The notes under the pieces were generated by a model that saw nothing but the letters and a program-made list of their open reading frames with translations, was not told the origin of the DNA and made no database searches. Below, piece after piece: positions 1 to 8,685 of a stretch of 39,614 nucleotides of DNA. Numbering within the stretch: position 1 is the first letter of the stretch; each line of letters starts with the position of its first letter. A program made the position numbers and the translations under genes. Where the stretch lies: assembly GCF_900007165.1 (NCBI RefSeq), contig NZ_CYGY02000071.1:1-39614 (forward strand), read 5' to 3'. The DNA comes from Paraburkholderia piptadeniae (GTDB lineage Bacteria; Pseudomonadota; Gammaproteobacteria; Burkholderiales; Burkholderiaceae).

Positions 1-118
1 TCTAACTCGCGACACTAGACCGCGAGACTGCAGATCAGATTTCTCGCGCGCATGTTTTGCGCATACCGGCCGAACATGCATTTCGTATCGGCGCGCTGAC
101 GATCCGGAGGGATACAGC

Positions 119-2548
119 ATGAACGACGAAACGAAAACGGACGCGTCCAGGGCTACTTCGGACGACGCGTCAAAGCCCAGATCCCCATTGAACATCGCAA
201 GCTGGTTGAGCGTCCTATTTGCCGCGCTGTCGGGGCTCTATCTGCTCGCGGGCGGAGCGTGGCTCGTCGCGATCGGCGGGTCGCCTTATTACGTGGTTGC
301 AGGCATCGCACTCCTCGTAGTCGCGTGGCTTGCGTATCGACGCAATGGGCTCGCGTTGCTGCTCTACGCGCTGGTGCTGATCGGCACGCTCGCGTGGGCC
401 ATCGCCGAATCGGGCTTCGACTTCCGGGCGCTCGTGCCGCGCACCGACATCCTCGTGCTGTTCGGCCTGTGGCTGTTGCTGACGTCAGTGTTTCATGCGT
501 TCGGCACATCCGCGCGAGCCGGAGCGGTCGCGCTCGTCGCGTGCCTCGTCGTCACGGGCATCGCGCTCGCGTATGCCGCATTCAACGATCCGCAGCAGAT
601 CAACGGCACGCTCGCGGCGAATGCAGCCGCGCCAGCGCAAACGGATGTCCCGCGCCAGGACTGGACAGCGTATGGCCGCACGCAGGCGGGCACCCGCTAT
701 TCGCCGCTCACGCAGATCGACCAGCACAACGTGAAGAACTTGCAAGTCGCGTGGACATTCGAAACAGGCGACAAGAAAGGCCCGAACGATCCCGTCGAAA
801 TCACGAACGAAGTGACGCCGATCAAGGCCCGCGACATGCTCTACCTGTGCTCGCCGCACCAGATCCTGTTCGCACTCGATGCCACAACGGGCAAGGAGAA
901 GTGGCGCTTCGATCCGGGCCTGAAGGCCGACCCGAGCTTCCAGCACGTGACCTGTCGCGGCGTGTCGTATCACGAGACGGCAGCCGCCGCCAGCAGCGGC
1001 TCGGCGCAAGGCGCACAGCCCGCTTGCGCGCGGCGCGTGATCCTGCCCGTCAACAACGGCCATCTGTTCGAACTGGATGCGATAACAGGCCAACGCTGCG
1101 CCGGCTTCGGGAACAATGGCGACCTCGATCTCCAGCATCTGCAGCCCGTCACCACATCGGGCCAGTACGAACCGACATCGCCGCCCGTCGTCACAGGCAA
1201 GATCATCGTCGTCGCGGGGTCCGTGACCGACAACTATTCGACGCGCGAACCCTCGGGCGTGATACGCGGCTTCGACGTCGAAACGGGCAAGCTCGTATGG
1301 GCCTTCGATCCCGGCTCCAATACACCGAACGAGATTCCCGACGATCAGCACAGCTTCACGCACAACTCGCCGAACTCGTGGGCGCCTTCCGCCTATGACG
1401 CAAAGCTCGATCTCGTCTATCTGCCGATGGGCGTGACGACGCCCGACATCTGGGGCGGTGACCGCACGCCCGACAACGAGCGCTATGCAAGCGGATTGCT
1501 CGCGCTTCATGCATCGACGGGCAAGCTCGCTTGGTTCTATCAGACGGTCCATCACGATCTGTGGGACATGGACGTGCCCGCGCAGCCGACGCTCGCGGAT
1601 GTCGCCGATAGCAGCGGCAACATCGTGCCCGCGATCTACGTGCCGGCGAAGACGGGCAACATCTTCGTGCTCGATCGCCGCACGGGCAAGCTGATCGTGC
1701 CAGCGCCGGAGCAGCCCGTGCCGCAAGGTGCAGCGAAAGGCGACCATGTATCGCCGACGCAGCCGTACTCGCAACTGACCTTCCGTCCATCGACGAATCT
1801 CACAGGCGCCGACATGTGGGGCGCGACGATGTACGACCAGCTTGCGTGTCGCGTGATGTCTCACCGGCTGCGCTATGAAGGCACGTTCACGCCGCCGTCC
1901 GAACAGGGAACGCTCGTGTTCCCGGGCAATCTCGGCATGTTCGAATGGGGCGGGCTCGCCGTCGATACGGACCGGCAGATCGCGATTGCGAATCCGATCG
2001 CGTTGCCGTTCGTCTCGCGGCTGATACCGCGCGGCCCCGGCAATCCGATCGAGCCAGCCGAGGCCGGTCCCGCCGGCACGGGCACCGAGGTCGGCATCCA
2101 GCCTCAATACGGCACGCCGTTCGGCGTGACGCTGAACCCGTTCCTGTCGCCTGTCGGACTGCCGTGCAAGCAGCCCGCGTGGGGCTACGTCGCGGCGCTC
2201 GATCTGAAGACGAACCAGATCGTGTGGAAGAAGCGGATCGGCACGGTGCGCGACAGCGCGCCTGTTCCGCTGCCGTTCAAGATGGGCATGCCGATGCTCG
2301 GCGGTCCCATCACGACGGCGGGCCATGTGTTCTTCATCGCCGCAACGGCCGACAACTACCTGCGCGCGTTCAGCACGGACACGGGCGAAGAGCTATGGCG
2401 CGCGCGGCTGCCCGCAGGCGGACAGGCCACGCCGATGACCTACGAGATGAACGGCAAGCAGTACGTGGTCATTGCCGCGGGCGGGCATGGTTCGTTCGGC
2501 ACGAAGCTCGGCGACCATGTGATCGCGTATGCGTTGCCCAACAAGTGA
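119..2548 (+). CDS. gcd: Membrane-bound PQQ-dependent glucose (quinate/shikimate-type) dehydrogenase
   Basis: This enzyme oxidises aldoses such as glucose at the periplasmic face (glucose to gluconolactone) and passes electrons to ubiquinone. The first ~155 residues contain about five hydrophobic membrane segments, followed by a long periplasmic PQQ beta-propeller. The propeller carries repeated tryptophan-docking stretches (for example WTFETGDKKG, WAFDPG, GELWRARLP) and the family segment WDMDVPAQP. At 809 aa it has the normal length of membrane GDH. The ATG at 119 has a strong ribosome site (GGAGGG, 106-111). No PQQ biosynthesis gene is in the window, so cofactor must come from elsewhere. 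A quinate or shikimate dehydrogenase of the same family is the main alternative; the family call is firm and the substrate less so. Confidence 0.93.
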   Translation: MNDETKTDASRATSDDASKPRSPLNIASWLSVLFAALSGLYLLAGGAWLVAIGGSPYYVVAGIALLVVAWLAYRRNGLALLLYALVLIGTLAWAIAESGFDFRALVPRTDILVLFGLWLLLTSVFHAFGTSARAGAVALVACLVVTGIALAYAAFNDPQQINGTLAANAAAPAQTDVPRQDWTAYGRTQAGTRYSPLTQIDQHNVKNLQVAWTFETGDKKGPNDPVEITNEVTPIKARDMLYLCSPHQILFALDATTGKEKWRFDPGLKADPSFQHVTCRGVSYHETAAAASSGSAQGAQPACARRVILPVNNGHLFELDAITGQRCAGFGNNGDLDLQHLQPVTTSGQYEPTSPPVVTGKIIVVAGSVTDNYSTREPSGVIRGFDVETGKLVWAFDPGSNTPNEIPDDQHSFTHNSPNSWAPSAYDAKLDLVYLPMGVTTPDIWGGDRTPDNERYASGLLALHASTGKLAWFYQTVHHDLWDMDVPAQPTLADVADSSGNIVPAIYVPAKTGNIFVLDRRTGKLIVPAPEQPVPQGAAKGDHVSPTQPYSQLTFRPSTNLTGADMWGATMYDQLACRVMSHRLRYEGTFTPPSEQGTLVFPGNLGMFEWGGLAVDTDRQIAIANPIALPFVSRLIPRGPGNPIEPAEAGPAGTGTEVGIQPQYGTPFGVTLNPFLSPVGLPCKQPAWGYVAALDLKTNQIVWKKRIGTVRDSAPVPLPFKMGMPMLGGPITTAGHVFFIAATADNYLRAFSTDTGEELWRARLPAGGQATPMTYEMNGKQYVVIAAGGHGSFGTKLGDHVIAYALPNK

Positions 2549-2565
2549 CGAGCGGCAGTGAGTGT

Positions 2566-2604
2566 GCGTTAGCGGGCTTCGTGGATGGCCGGGTCCGCTA
2601 ACGC
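2566..2604 (+). terminator. Possible terminator hairpin after gcd
   Basis: A perfect 10-bp inverted repeat (GCGTTAGCGG at 2566-2575, CCGCTAACGC at 2595-2604) encloses a 19-nt loop, 18 nt after the gcd stop codon. There is no T-tract after it, so intrinsic termination is uncertain; it may only stabilise the mRNA end. Confidence 0.4.
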
Positions 2605-2645
2605 TGCGATCGGTGTTGCGCGAACGATCAGTGCAGTGTCGCTCA

Positions 2646-2831
2646 AGGCTCCAGCTTGATCTTGATCCAGCCTGGCTCGCGCTTGTCGAAGGCCTGGTAC
2701 GCTTCGATCGCATTCGTGATCGGCTCGCGATGCGTGAGGATCGAAGCAGGATCGAACGAGCCATCGCGACGAGTTCGACCAGACGCGGCACGATTGAGAG
2801 TGGTTGATGCGTGAGCGCATTGCCGGGTGCA
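2646..2831 (-). pseudogene. Remnant: C-terminus of a zinc-dependent alcohol dehydrogenase
   Basis: On the minus strand one frame reads GSFDPASILTHREPITNAIE, then AYQAFDKREPGWIKIKLEP and a stop. This is the typical end of medium-chain zinc alcohol/formaldehyde dehydrogenases (DPS-hydrophobic-THR, then a DKREPGWIKIKL-type tail). Just upstream, another frame holds PRLVELVAMA, the segment expected immediately before it, so a frameshift separates the two. The other ~300 residues of the enzyme are absent. It is a decayed fragment and not a functional gene. Confidence 0.65.
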
Positions 2832-3080
2832 TGTCTGACCTGTCTACCCCTGTCCCTTTCCGGCCGCACCTCGCACTGCGCGAGAATTCATCGGCATCAA
2901 ACCCAGTATCGGCAGGCATGTCCGAAAGGTCCAGCTTTCGAACATACCGCACGTCTGCGCAATCGCTTTCCGCGCGACTAGAATCCGTTTGACAATTGAG
3001 GGTGCGTTGGCCGCGATCGAAAAGCAGTGCCGGGTGATCGCGGCGCAATTACGCCAGGACGCAAGAAGAGAGGTGACCAG

Positions 3081-3260
3081 ATGACGAGCATTCGTGATTT
3101 GCCGCTGCCAGTGGATTCGGACGAACAGCCGGCGAGGCGCATTCTTCCTTATGTGCTCGTTCATGTGCTCGAACGGCTGGGCGAGCGCGACGAGTTTCCG
3201 CGAGAGTACGTGCCGTATCTGCTCGTGGCGGTCGAGCGCATTAAAAACAGCCATTCGTGA
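3081..3260 (+). CDS. Small hypothetical protein
   Basis: A 59-residue acidic protein starting MTSIRDLPLPVDSDEQPARR. I do not recognise a family. The ATG at 3081 is chosen over an in-frame ATG at 3027 because a ribosome site (GAGAGGTG, about 3067-3074) lies just before it. It sits 45 bp before the DUF1488 gene on the same strand and could be co-transcribed with it. No membrane segment or signal peptide is visible. Confidence 0.5.
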   Translation: MTSIRDLPLPVDSDEQPARRILPYVLVHVLERLGERDEFPREYVPYLLVAVERIKNSHS

Positions 3261-3305
3261 AGCCGATACTCAACCAGAAAGCGCGCCTGAACGCGGAGAC
3301 TTCCG

Positions 3306-3607
3306 ATGGAAACTCTTGATCTCGAACCGCAGGTGCTCGCGAATGGCCGTGGCGTGACTTTCAGCCTCGTGCACCAGAACAGCACGGTCGAATGCGTGAT
3401 CAGCATCGCTGCGCTCGAAGCATACTTCTGGCTCGAGCCGAAGGCGAGCGACGCGCGGGTCCTGAAGACTTTCCGCGACGGCTACGGCCGCATCCGGGCC
3501 ATCGCGGAGCGCAAGCTTCTGGCGCATCAGGCAGCGCATATCGAACTCACGACGGACGATTTCGCGTGTCCTTGGTGCAGCGTCGCAGCATCGCTCGTCG
3601 GAACTGA
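3306..3607 (+). CDS. DUF1488-family protein, 3' end uncertain
   Basis: The first ~87 residues (METLDLEPQVLANGRGVTFS ... IELTTDDFA) match the small DUF1488 family: a beta-rich start, a central ALEAYFWLEP, and a terminal TxDDF motif near which family members normally stop. Function is unknown. Here the frame does not stop after TTDDFA. It stays open to 4583, giving a 425-residue protein that would be antisense to the MFS gene, which is implausible. A neighbouring frame ends with TGA at 3605-3607, so a small frameshift near the natural stop is the simplest explanation; the end given here follows that frame. The length is therefore a guess, while the family call for the N-terminal part is good. 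Confidence 0.5.
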
Positions 3608-3632
3608 ACCGGCTCGTCTTGCGCTGGCCGCA

Positions 3633-4808
3633 TCAACTGCGCGATCGTTGCTGATGCGCCGTTTCACCCGCTGGCTGCCGTCCCGCCTGCAACATCAGCG
3701 ACCCGCATCCGAGCACCAGTCCGACCGCGCATACGCCCGGCCATTGCCATACACTCCACGCCCAGATGCCCAACGACGAACCGAACGCGCCGCCCGCGAA
3801 GCGAATCGCCATATAGAGCGTATTGATGCGGCTGCTGGCGTCGCTTCTGATGCTCATGTTGCGGGCCATGTTCGCGACATGTCCGCTCTGCAATCCCAGG
3901 TCGAGAACGATCACGCCGGCGATCAGCCCTGCAATGGTGGAACCCGTCAGCGCGAGGATCGCGAAGGCCACGACGAAGATCGCGCCGCTCGCCAGCACGA
4001 CGAGACGTGGATTGCGCGTATCGATCAGCTTGCCCGCGCTCGTCGATGCGAGCGCACCCGCGACGCCGACGAGTCCGAAGAGCCCCGTCACCTCGCTTCC
4101 GTAGCGCCCATCCATGCTGCGCAAGTGAAACGCCAGCGTTGCCCAGAACGCGCTGAATGCGGCGAACTGAAGGGCCGCGATAGCCGACGTTCAACGCACG
4201 AGCGGCTCTTCGCGAAGGAGCGTCCACAGCGAACCCATCAGGTAGGTGCCCGTGTAGCTCGGCTGACCGCGAGGCAGCATGCGCGACAGCACGACAGCCG
4301 TGACGAGCATCGCGGCCGCCGCGAGCCAATAGACGGTGCGCCAGCCGAAGTGCCCGGCGATCGTTCCGGAAATCGAGCGCGACACGAGGATGCCGCACAA
4401 CAGCCCGAACATCACGATGCCGACTGCTTCCCCGCGTTGTTGCGGCCCTGCCAGTTGTGCCGCGAAGGGCGTGAGCAACTGTGGCGCGACGCTCGCGAGG
4501 CCCGTCACGAAGCTGGCCGCCACGAGCCAGTTCAGTGTCGGCGACAGCGCGACGGCAACGAGCGCCAGGCTCGCGATGCATAGCAACGTGCGCAGCATCG
4601 AGCGGCGCTCGAGCTTGTCGCCGAGCGGCACGAAAAGCAGCAGGCCGAGCGCGTAACCCGTCTGCGCCGCCACCGACACCGTTCCCGCCTGCCGCTCGCT
4701 CGCATGAAACGCAAGCGCGAATTCGGCCAGCAACGGCTGGTTGTAGTAGTTGTTCGCGACCACGATGCCGGCCGCGGCTGCCATCAGCCAGTAGATCGAA
4801 CGTTTCAT
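3633..4808 (-). pseudogene. MFS transporter interrupted by one in-frame TGA
   Basis: Both halves are one reading frame of a 12-segment major facilitator protein (drug/metabolite efflux type). The N-half starts MKRSIYWLMAAAAGIVVANN and carries the NYYNQPLL signature and the A-loop GDKLERR. The C-half continues from SAIAALQFAAFSAFW to the natural end. The frame is broken once, by TGA at 4193-4191, between PLVR and TSAIAAL; CGA (Arg) would restore it with one base change. Start 4808 has GGGGAG (4817-4822) before it. The gene diverges from the LysR gene at 5005, the usual regulator-target pairing. It is either a very recent pseudogene or a sequencing error. If real, only the first six helices would be made. 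Confidence 0.8.
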
Positions 4809-5004
4809 CCATGCGTGCTCCCCGAGGCTTTGAAGCGAGCCGACGTATGGCCCCAATGGGCCCCATCAATCCCGTCAACCTCGTCAACGACAAGGCGCGG
4901 CATCGGCTCTTGCTGTCCCATGCCGGGAATGTAGACTATTCCGGAAATCGCCGGTATCCCTGTCGTTCGGCGAGCACCCTTGCGAAATCCGGAAGGCTCG
5001 AATC

Positions 5005-5892
5005 ATGGACCGCTTTGAAGCAATGAACGTCTACGTGCGGGTCGTGGAGGCGGGAAGCCTGTCCGCCGCTGCGCGCGCGATCCCGATGTCGTTGACCTCG
5101 GTCAGCAGGCACATCTCGGCGCTGGAAGAGCAGTTCGGCGCGCAGTTGCTCCGCCGCACCACGCGCAACCTCGCGATGACGGACGAAGGACGCATTCTGT
5201 ACGACCGCGCCAAGGCGATACTCGGCGAGGTCGATGAACTCGGCAGTGCGCTGTCGGCCGGTCGTGGCGAGCTGTCCGGGCGTCTGCGGATAAGCGCGCC
5301 GAACCTGCTTGGCCGGCACGTGATCGCGCCGCTGCTGCCGCGCTTCCTTGCGCTTCATTCAAACGTCGCCGTCGACCTCATGCTCGTGGACCGGGTGGTC
5401 AATCTCGTCGAAGAGGGCCTGCACCTTGCCGTGCGCGTGGGCCGTCTGTCCGATTCGAGTCTGGTTGCGCGCAAGCTCGATGACATCCAGATGGTCGTGT
5501 GCGCCGCGCCCGCCTATCTGGCGCGGCGCGGCACGCCTCGCGCGCCCGAGGATCTGCGCAAGCACGATTGCCTCGTTTTCTCGGACGCGCCGGGTCCCGT
5601 CGACTGGCGCTTCCAGTCGGGCACGGCGCGCTCGCGCATCAGCGTGACGGGGCGTCTGTGGATGAATAGCCTGGATGCGCTCGTGTCGGCGTCGATCGAA
5701 GGCGCAGGCATCGTGCGCGCGCCCGAATGGCAGGTTGCGGCGCACATCGAGGCAGGACGCCTGCGGCCCGTGCTCGATAAGTACGCACCGCCCGCAACGC
5801 CCGTCCATGTGCTGTTCGAGCGCGCGAAGCTGTCGTCGCCGAAAATCCGGACGTTCGTCGATTACCTCGTTGAACAATGGCCAGGCCGCTGA
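5005..5892 (+). CDS. LysR-family transcriptional regulator
   Basis: This 295-aa protein has the normal LysR length: an N-terminal winged helix-turn-helix (residues ~1-60, FEAMNVYVRVVEAGSLSAAA then SVSRHISALEEQFGAQLLRR) and a type-2 periplasmic-fold effector domain (~90-290). The TTRNLAMTDEG stretch places it in the branch that often controls a neighbouring transporter or oxidoreductase. The ATG at 5005 has GGAAGG upstream. It diverges from the broken MFS gene, with about 196 bp between the starts, so that gene is its likely target. With the target broken, the regulator may be left controlling itself or distant genes. Confidence 0.9.
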   Translation: MDRFEAMNVYVRVVEAGSLSAAARAIPMSLTSVSRHISALEEQFGAQLLRRTTRNLAMTDEGRILYDRAKAILGEVDELGSALSAGRGELSGRLRISAPNLLGRHVIAPLLPRFLALHSNVAVDLMLVDRVVNLVEEGLHLAVRVGRLSDSSLVARKLDDIQMVVCAAPAYLARRGTPRAPEDLRKHDCLVFSDAPGPVDWRFQSGTARSRISVTGRLWMNSLDALVSASIEGAGIVRAPEWQVAAHIEAGRLRPVLDKYAPPATPVHVLFERAKLSSPKIRTFVDYLVEQWPGR

Positions 5893-6048
5893 TGGATTCC
5901 GCGCATCAACCCTTCAAAACGCGTGGCGTCGCGAAGGGCTACGCACCTGCGACGCGCACGGCCTCGCACACAAAGGTGGACTGGCGGACTTCGATAAAGA
6001 TTGCGAAACTGGCGAGGCTATCCTCGCAACGGCAACAGGAGAATCGAA

Positions 6049-6519
6049 ATGACTGATGCCTACCGTAGCAAAGGGCTGTCCAGCGCAGTTTCCTATCAGG
6101 ACCCGAAGGCCGCTTTTCGCTGGCTCGAAGCCGCATTCGGGTTCGAGCCGCTGTTCGTGATCCTCGATAGTGACGGCAATCTCGCTCACTCTGAAATGAC
6201 ATATGGCGATTCCGTCGTCATGGTCGGCAGCGAATGGAGCGAGGACCATAAGAGCCCGCGCTCGGTCGGCGGCAAGAACACCCAGTCCGTGCATGTCCAG
6301 CTCGCCGAAGGCGAAGACATCGACGCCCATTGCGCACATGCGCGCGCCGCTGGCGCGACTATCCTGACGGAGCCGCAAACCCAGTTCTATGGCGATCGAA
6401 CGTACCGGGCAAAGGACCCGGAGGGCCACATATGGACCTTCGGCGTCACTGTGCAAAGAATGACGCCTGAAGAGTGGGACAAGGCGAGCGGGCTGACCAC
6501 GCGAACTCGGCTCGATTAA
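6049..6519 (+). CDS. VOC-fold (glyoxalase/bleomycin-resistance-like) protein
   Basis: A 156-residue protein of the vicinal-oxygen-chelate superfamily, closest in style to the PhnB/YdcJ-type single-domain members. It shows the pattern SSAVSYQDPKAAFRWLEAAF at the start and FYGDRTYRAKDPEGHIWTFG near residues 120-140, where the glutamyl/histidine metal site of the family lies. Start 6049 is preferred to an upstream in-frame ATG because CAGGAG lies at 6036-6041. Substrate is unknown. It follows the LysR gene on the same strand with a 156-bp gap and may be independent. Confidence 0.8.
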   Translation: MTDAYRSKGLSSAVSYQDPKAAFRWLEAAFGFEPLFVILDSDGNLAHSEMTYGDSVVMVGSEWSEDHKSPRSVGGKNTQSVHVQLAEGEDIDAHCAHARAAGATILTEPQTQFYGDRTYRAKDPEGHIWTFGVTVQRMTPEEWDKASGLTTRTRLD

Positions 6520-6700
6520 GCGCCTTGATCTAATCGATGCCTGAGTCCAAGCGGTGCAGCGTGCAGGACCAAGAGGCCTGGCATCGCTGGCCGATTTGCA
6601 CTTGCGCTTATCCGCGATAACGATAGCGTCCGATATTATTTGCGTGGCCGCAAGCGCCTCTCTACGATCTGGTGATCTTCAATTCGATTACTTTGATCCT

Positions 6701-7528
6701 ATGAGAACAACGAAGACGCTCAAAGCCGCGCTCCTTTCCCTTCTTCTGACTTGCGGCATCGTGAGCGCGCAACCTGCGCTCGCCGCTGGTCAGACAGTGC
6801 GTGTCGGCATCATGTCCGGCGAGGACGAGGACGTCTGGCGCGCGGTCGCAACCAATGCGGCGAAGCATGGCATCACCGTCAAGGTCACGACGTTCTCCGA
6901 CTACACGCAGCCGAACGAAGCGCTCGCGCAGCACGATCTCGACGCCAATTCGTTTCAGCACAAGCCCTACCTCGATGCGCAGATCGCAGCGCGCCACTAC
7001 GACATCGTGCCCGTTGGCTTTACCTACGTGCAGCCGATCGGCCTCTACTCGCGCAAGGTGAAATCGATCGCCGCGCTGCCGCAGAACGCGACGATCGGCG
7101 TGCCGAACGATCCGAGCAACGAAGGCCGCGCGCTGCTGCTGTTGCAGGCGAACGGGCTCATCAAGTTGCGCCCCGACGTCGGCCTGCTGCCGACGGCTCG
7201 CGACATAGCGGACAACCCGAAGCGCATCCAGATCAAGGAACTCGACGCGGGCATCGTCGGCCGCGCGATCGGCGATCTGGACGCGGCTGTCGTCAATACC
7301 GACTGGGCGATCAAGGCTGGCATCAGGATTCCGCAGGAACGCATCGCGCAGGAGAAGGTGCCTGGCAACCCGTATCGCAACTTCATCGCGGTTAACACGA
7401 AAGATGCGAAAGCGCCTTGGGTGAAGACGCTGGTCGACAGCTATCAGCAGGCCAATGTCGCTTCGACGATCCTCTCCGTTTATCACGGCGCGACGCTGCC
7501 CGCATGGGAAGGCGCGCCACAGCATTGA
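6701..7528 (+). CDS. MetQ/NlpA-family ABC substrate-binding protein
   Basis: A periplasmic binding protein of the D-/L-methionine (NlpA/MetQ) family. A signal peptide (MRTTKTLKAALLSLLLTCGI, likely cut after PALA) precedes the mature domain, which begins TVRVGIMSGEDEDVW. Family hallmarks follow: FSDYTQPNEAL, DLDANSFQHKPYLD, IGVPNDPSNEGRALLLLQ and VVNTDWA. There is no good lipobox, so it is probably soluble in the periplasm and not a lipoprotein. Length (275 aa) is normal. No MetN ATPase or MetI permease is adjacent, so it must use components encoded elsewhere. Start 6701 is chosen because the signal peptide begins there; the ribosome site is weak. Confidence 0.85.
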   Translation: MRTTKTLKAALLSLLLTCGIVSAQPALAAGQTVRVGIMSGEDEDVWRAVATNAAKHGITVKVTTFSDYTQPNEALAQHDLDANSFQHKPYLDAQIAARHYDIVPVGFTYVQPIGLYSRKVKSIAALPQNATIGVPNDPSNEGRALLLLQANGLIKLRPDVGLLPTARDIADNPKRIQIKELDAGIVGRAIGDLDAAVVNTDWAIKAGIRIPQERIAQEKVPGNPYRNFIAVNTKDAKAPWVKTLVDSYQQANVASTILSVYHGATLPAWEGAPQH

Positions 7529-7682
7529 CACTGCGCCCGGCGCAAACGGCGCCACTCGAACGATGACGAGCGGCCGCCGCACATCCACCGTTGCGAGCCG
7601 CGCTTCGAGTCGCGCCCCGCGATAGATGTCGACGCTCGCTCGCGAAGACTCCCCCTCTCCTCTCCATCTCTCCTCGTCTGCC

Positions 7683-8657
7683 ATGTCCAAGATCAATACG
7701 TCGCGCGATCGCCGCGCGTTCCTGAAACTTTCACTCGGTGCCGCGGCAGCTGCTTCCGCTGCAATCGTTCCAGCTTCATTCGCGCAAGGTGCGCCGCGCA
7801 CGCTGCGCATCGGCAATCAAAAGGGTTATCTGAATCTGCTCAAGGGACGCGGCACGCTCGAAAAGCGGCTCGCTCCGCTCAACGTATCGGTGAGCTGGAC
7901 GGAATTCGCGGCGGGCCCCGTGCAACTGGAAGCGCTGAATGTCGGCTCGATCGACTTCGGCGACGTAGGCGAAGCGCCGCCGATCTTCGCGCAGGCGGCG
8001 GGTGCGCCGCTGGCGTATGTCGCAGCGACCGTCACGCGGCCGCAGTCCGAAGCCGTGCTCGTGCCGCCGCAATCGCCGATCCGCTCGGTGGCGGACCTTA
8101 AGGGAAAAAGAATTGCGCTCAACAAGGGCAGCAACGTCCACTACTTTCTGGTGAAGCTGCTGCGTCAGCATGGCTTGCAATACCGCGACGTGAACCTGGT
8201 CTTTCTCGCGCCCGCCGATGCACGGGCCGCATTCGAGCGGGCATCCATCGACGCGTGGGTCATCTGGGACCCGTTCTTCGCAGCCGCGGAAAAATCGCTG
8301 GGCGCGCGCCTGATTGCGGATGCGAGCGGCGTCGTGGGCAATCGCGCGTACTACTTTTCGTCGCAGACGTATGCAGCGAAGAACCCCGATGTGATCCGGA
8401 TTCTGATCGATGAACTCGACAAGGTCGATCAGTGGGGCAAGCAGAACAAGGATCAACTGGCAAGCGAACTGGCGCAGCTATGGGGCTTGCCGAAGCCCGT
8501 TGTCGATGCGGCCGTGGGCCGGCAGCAGTTCGGCACGCAGCCGATTACCCGCGCGATCCTCGGCGAGCAGCAACAGATCGCGGATACCTTCCTCGATCTT
8601 GGCCTGATTCCGAAGCACGTCGATGTGCTGAAAGCGGCACCGCCGAATCTCGCGTAG
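7683..8657 (+). CDS. SsuA-type aliphatic sulfonate ABC substrate-binding protein
   Basis: A periplasmic binding protein of the SsuA/TauA/nitrate-binding family. It begins with a twin-arginine-like signal (SRDRRAFLKLSLGAAAAASA, residues ~6-25). The mature part starts RTLRIGNQKGYLNLLKGRGT and includes WTEFAAGPVQLEALNVGSID, FGDVGEAPPIFAQAAGAPL and IDAWVIWDPFFAAAEK, all typical of sulfonate-binding proteins. It would deliver alkanesulfonates to a membrane transporter. No SsuB, SsuC or SsuD gene is nearby. It follows the MetQ-like gene by 154 bp, which suggests a shared sulfur-scavenging role. An in-frame ATG at 7626 exists; 7683 was chosen to place the signal at the N-terminus. Confidence 0.83.
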   Translation: MSKINTSRDRRAFLKLSLGAAAAASAAIVPASFAQGAPRTLRIGNQKGYLNLLKGRGTLEKRLAPLNVSVSWTEFAAGPVQLEALNVGSIDFGDVGEAPPIFAQAAGAPLAYVAATVTRPQSEAVLVPPQSPIRSVADLKGKRIALNKGSNVHYFLVKLLRQHGLQYRDVNLVFLAPADARAAFERASIDAWVIWDPFFAAAEKSLGARLIADASGVVGNRAYYFSSQTYAAKNPDVIRILIDELDKVDQWGKQNKDQLASELAQLWGLPKPVVDAAVGRQQFGTQPITRAILGEQQQIADTFLDLGLIPKHVDVLKAAPPNLA

Positions 8658-8685
8658 CGCACGCAACGACCGCGTCGCACGCGAT

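Noticed and set aside
6..26. Short hairpin CTCGCG ... CGCGAG at the window edge
   Set aside because: Only 6 bp per arm, and the gene it might terminate lies outside the window; too weak to call.
485..2326. A 613-codon open frame antisense to gcd
   Set aside because: Low-complexity Arg/Ala-rich translation with no family motif; typical shadow in GC-rich DNA.
3664..4893. A 409-codon minus-strand frame overlapping the broken MFS gene
   Set aside because: Arg-rich, no membrane helices; the other minus frame has perfect MFS features on both sides of a single stop.
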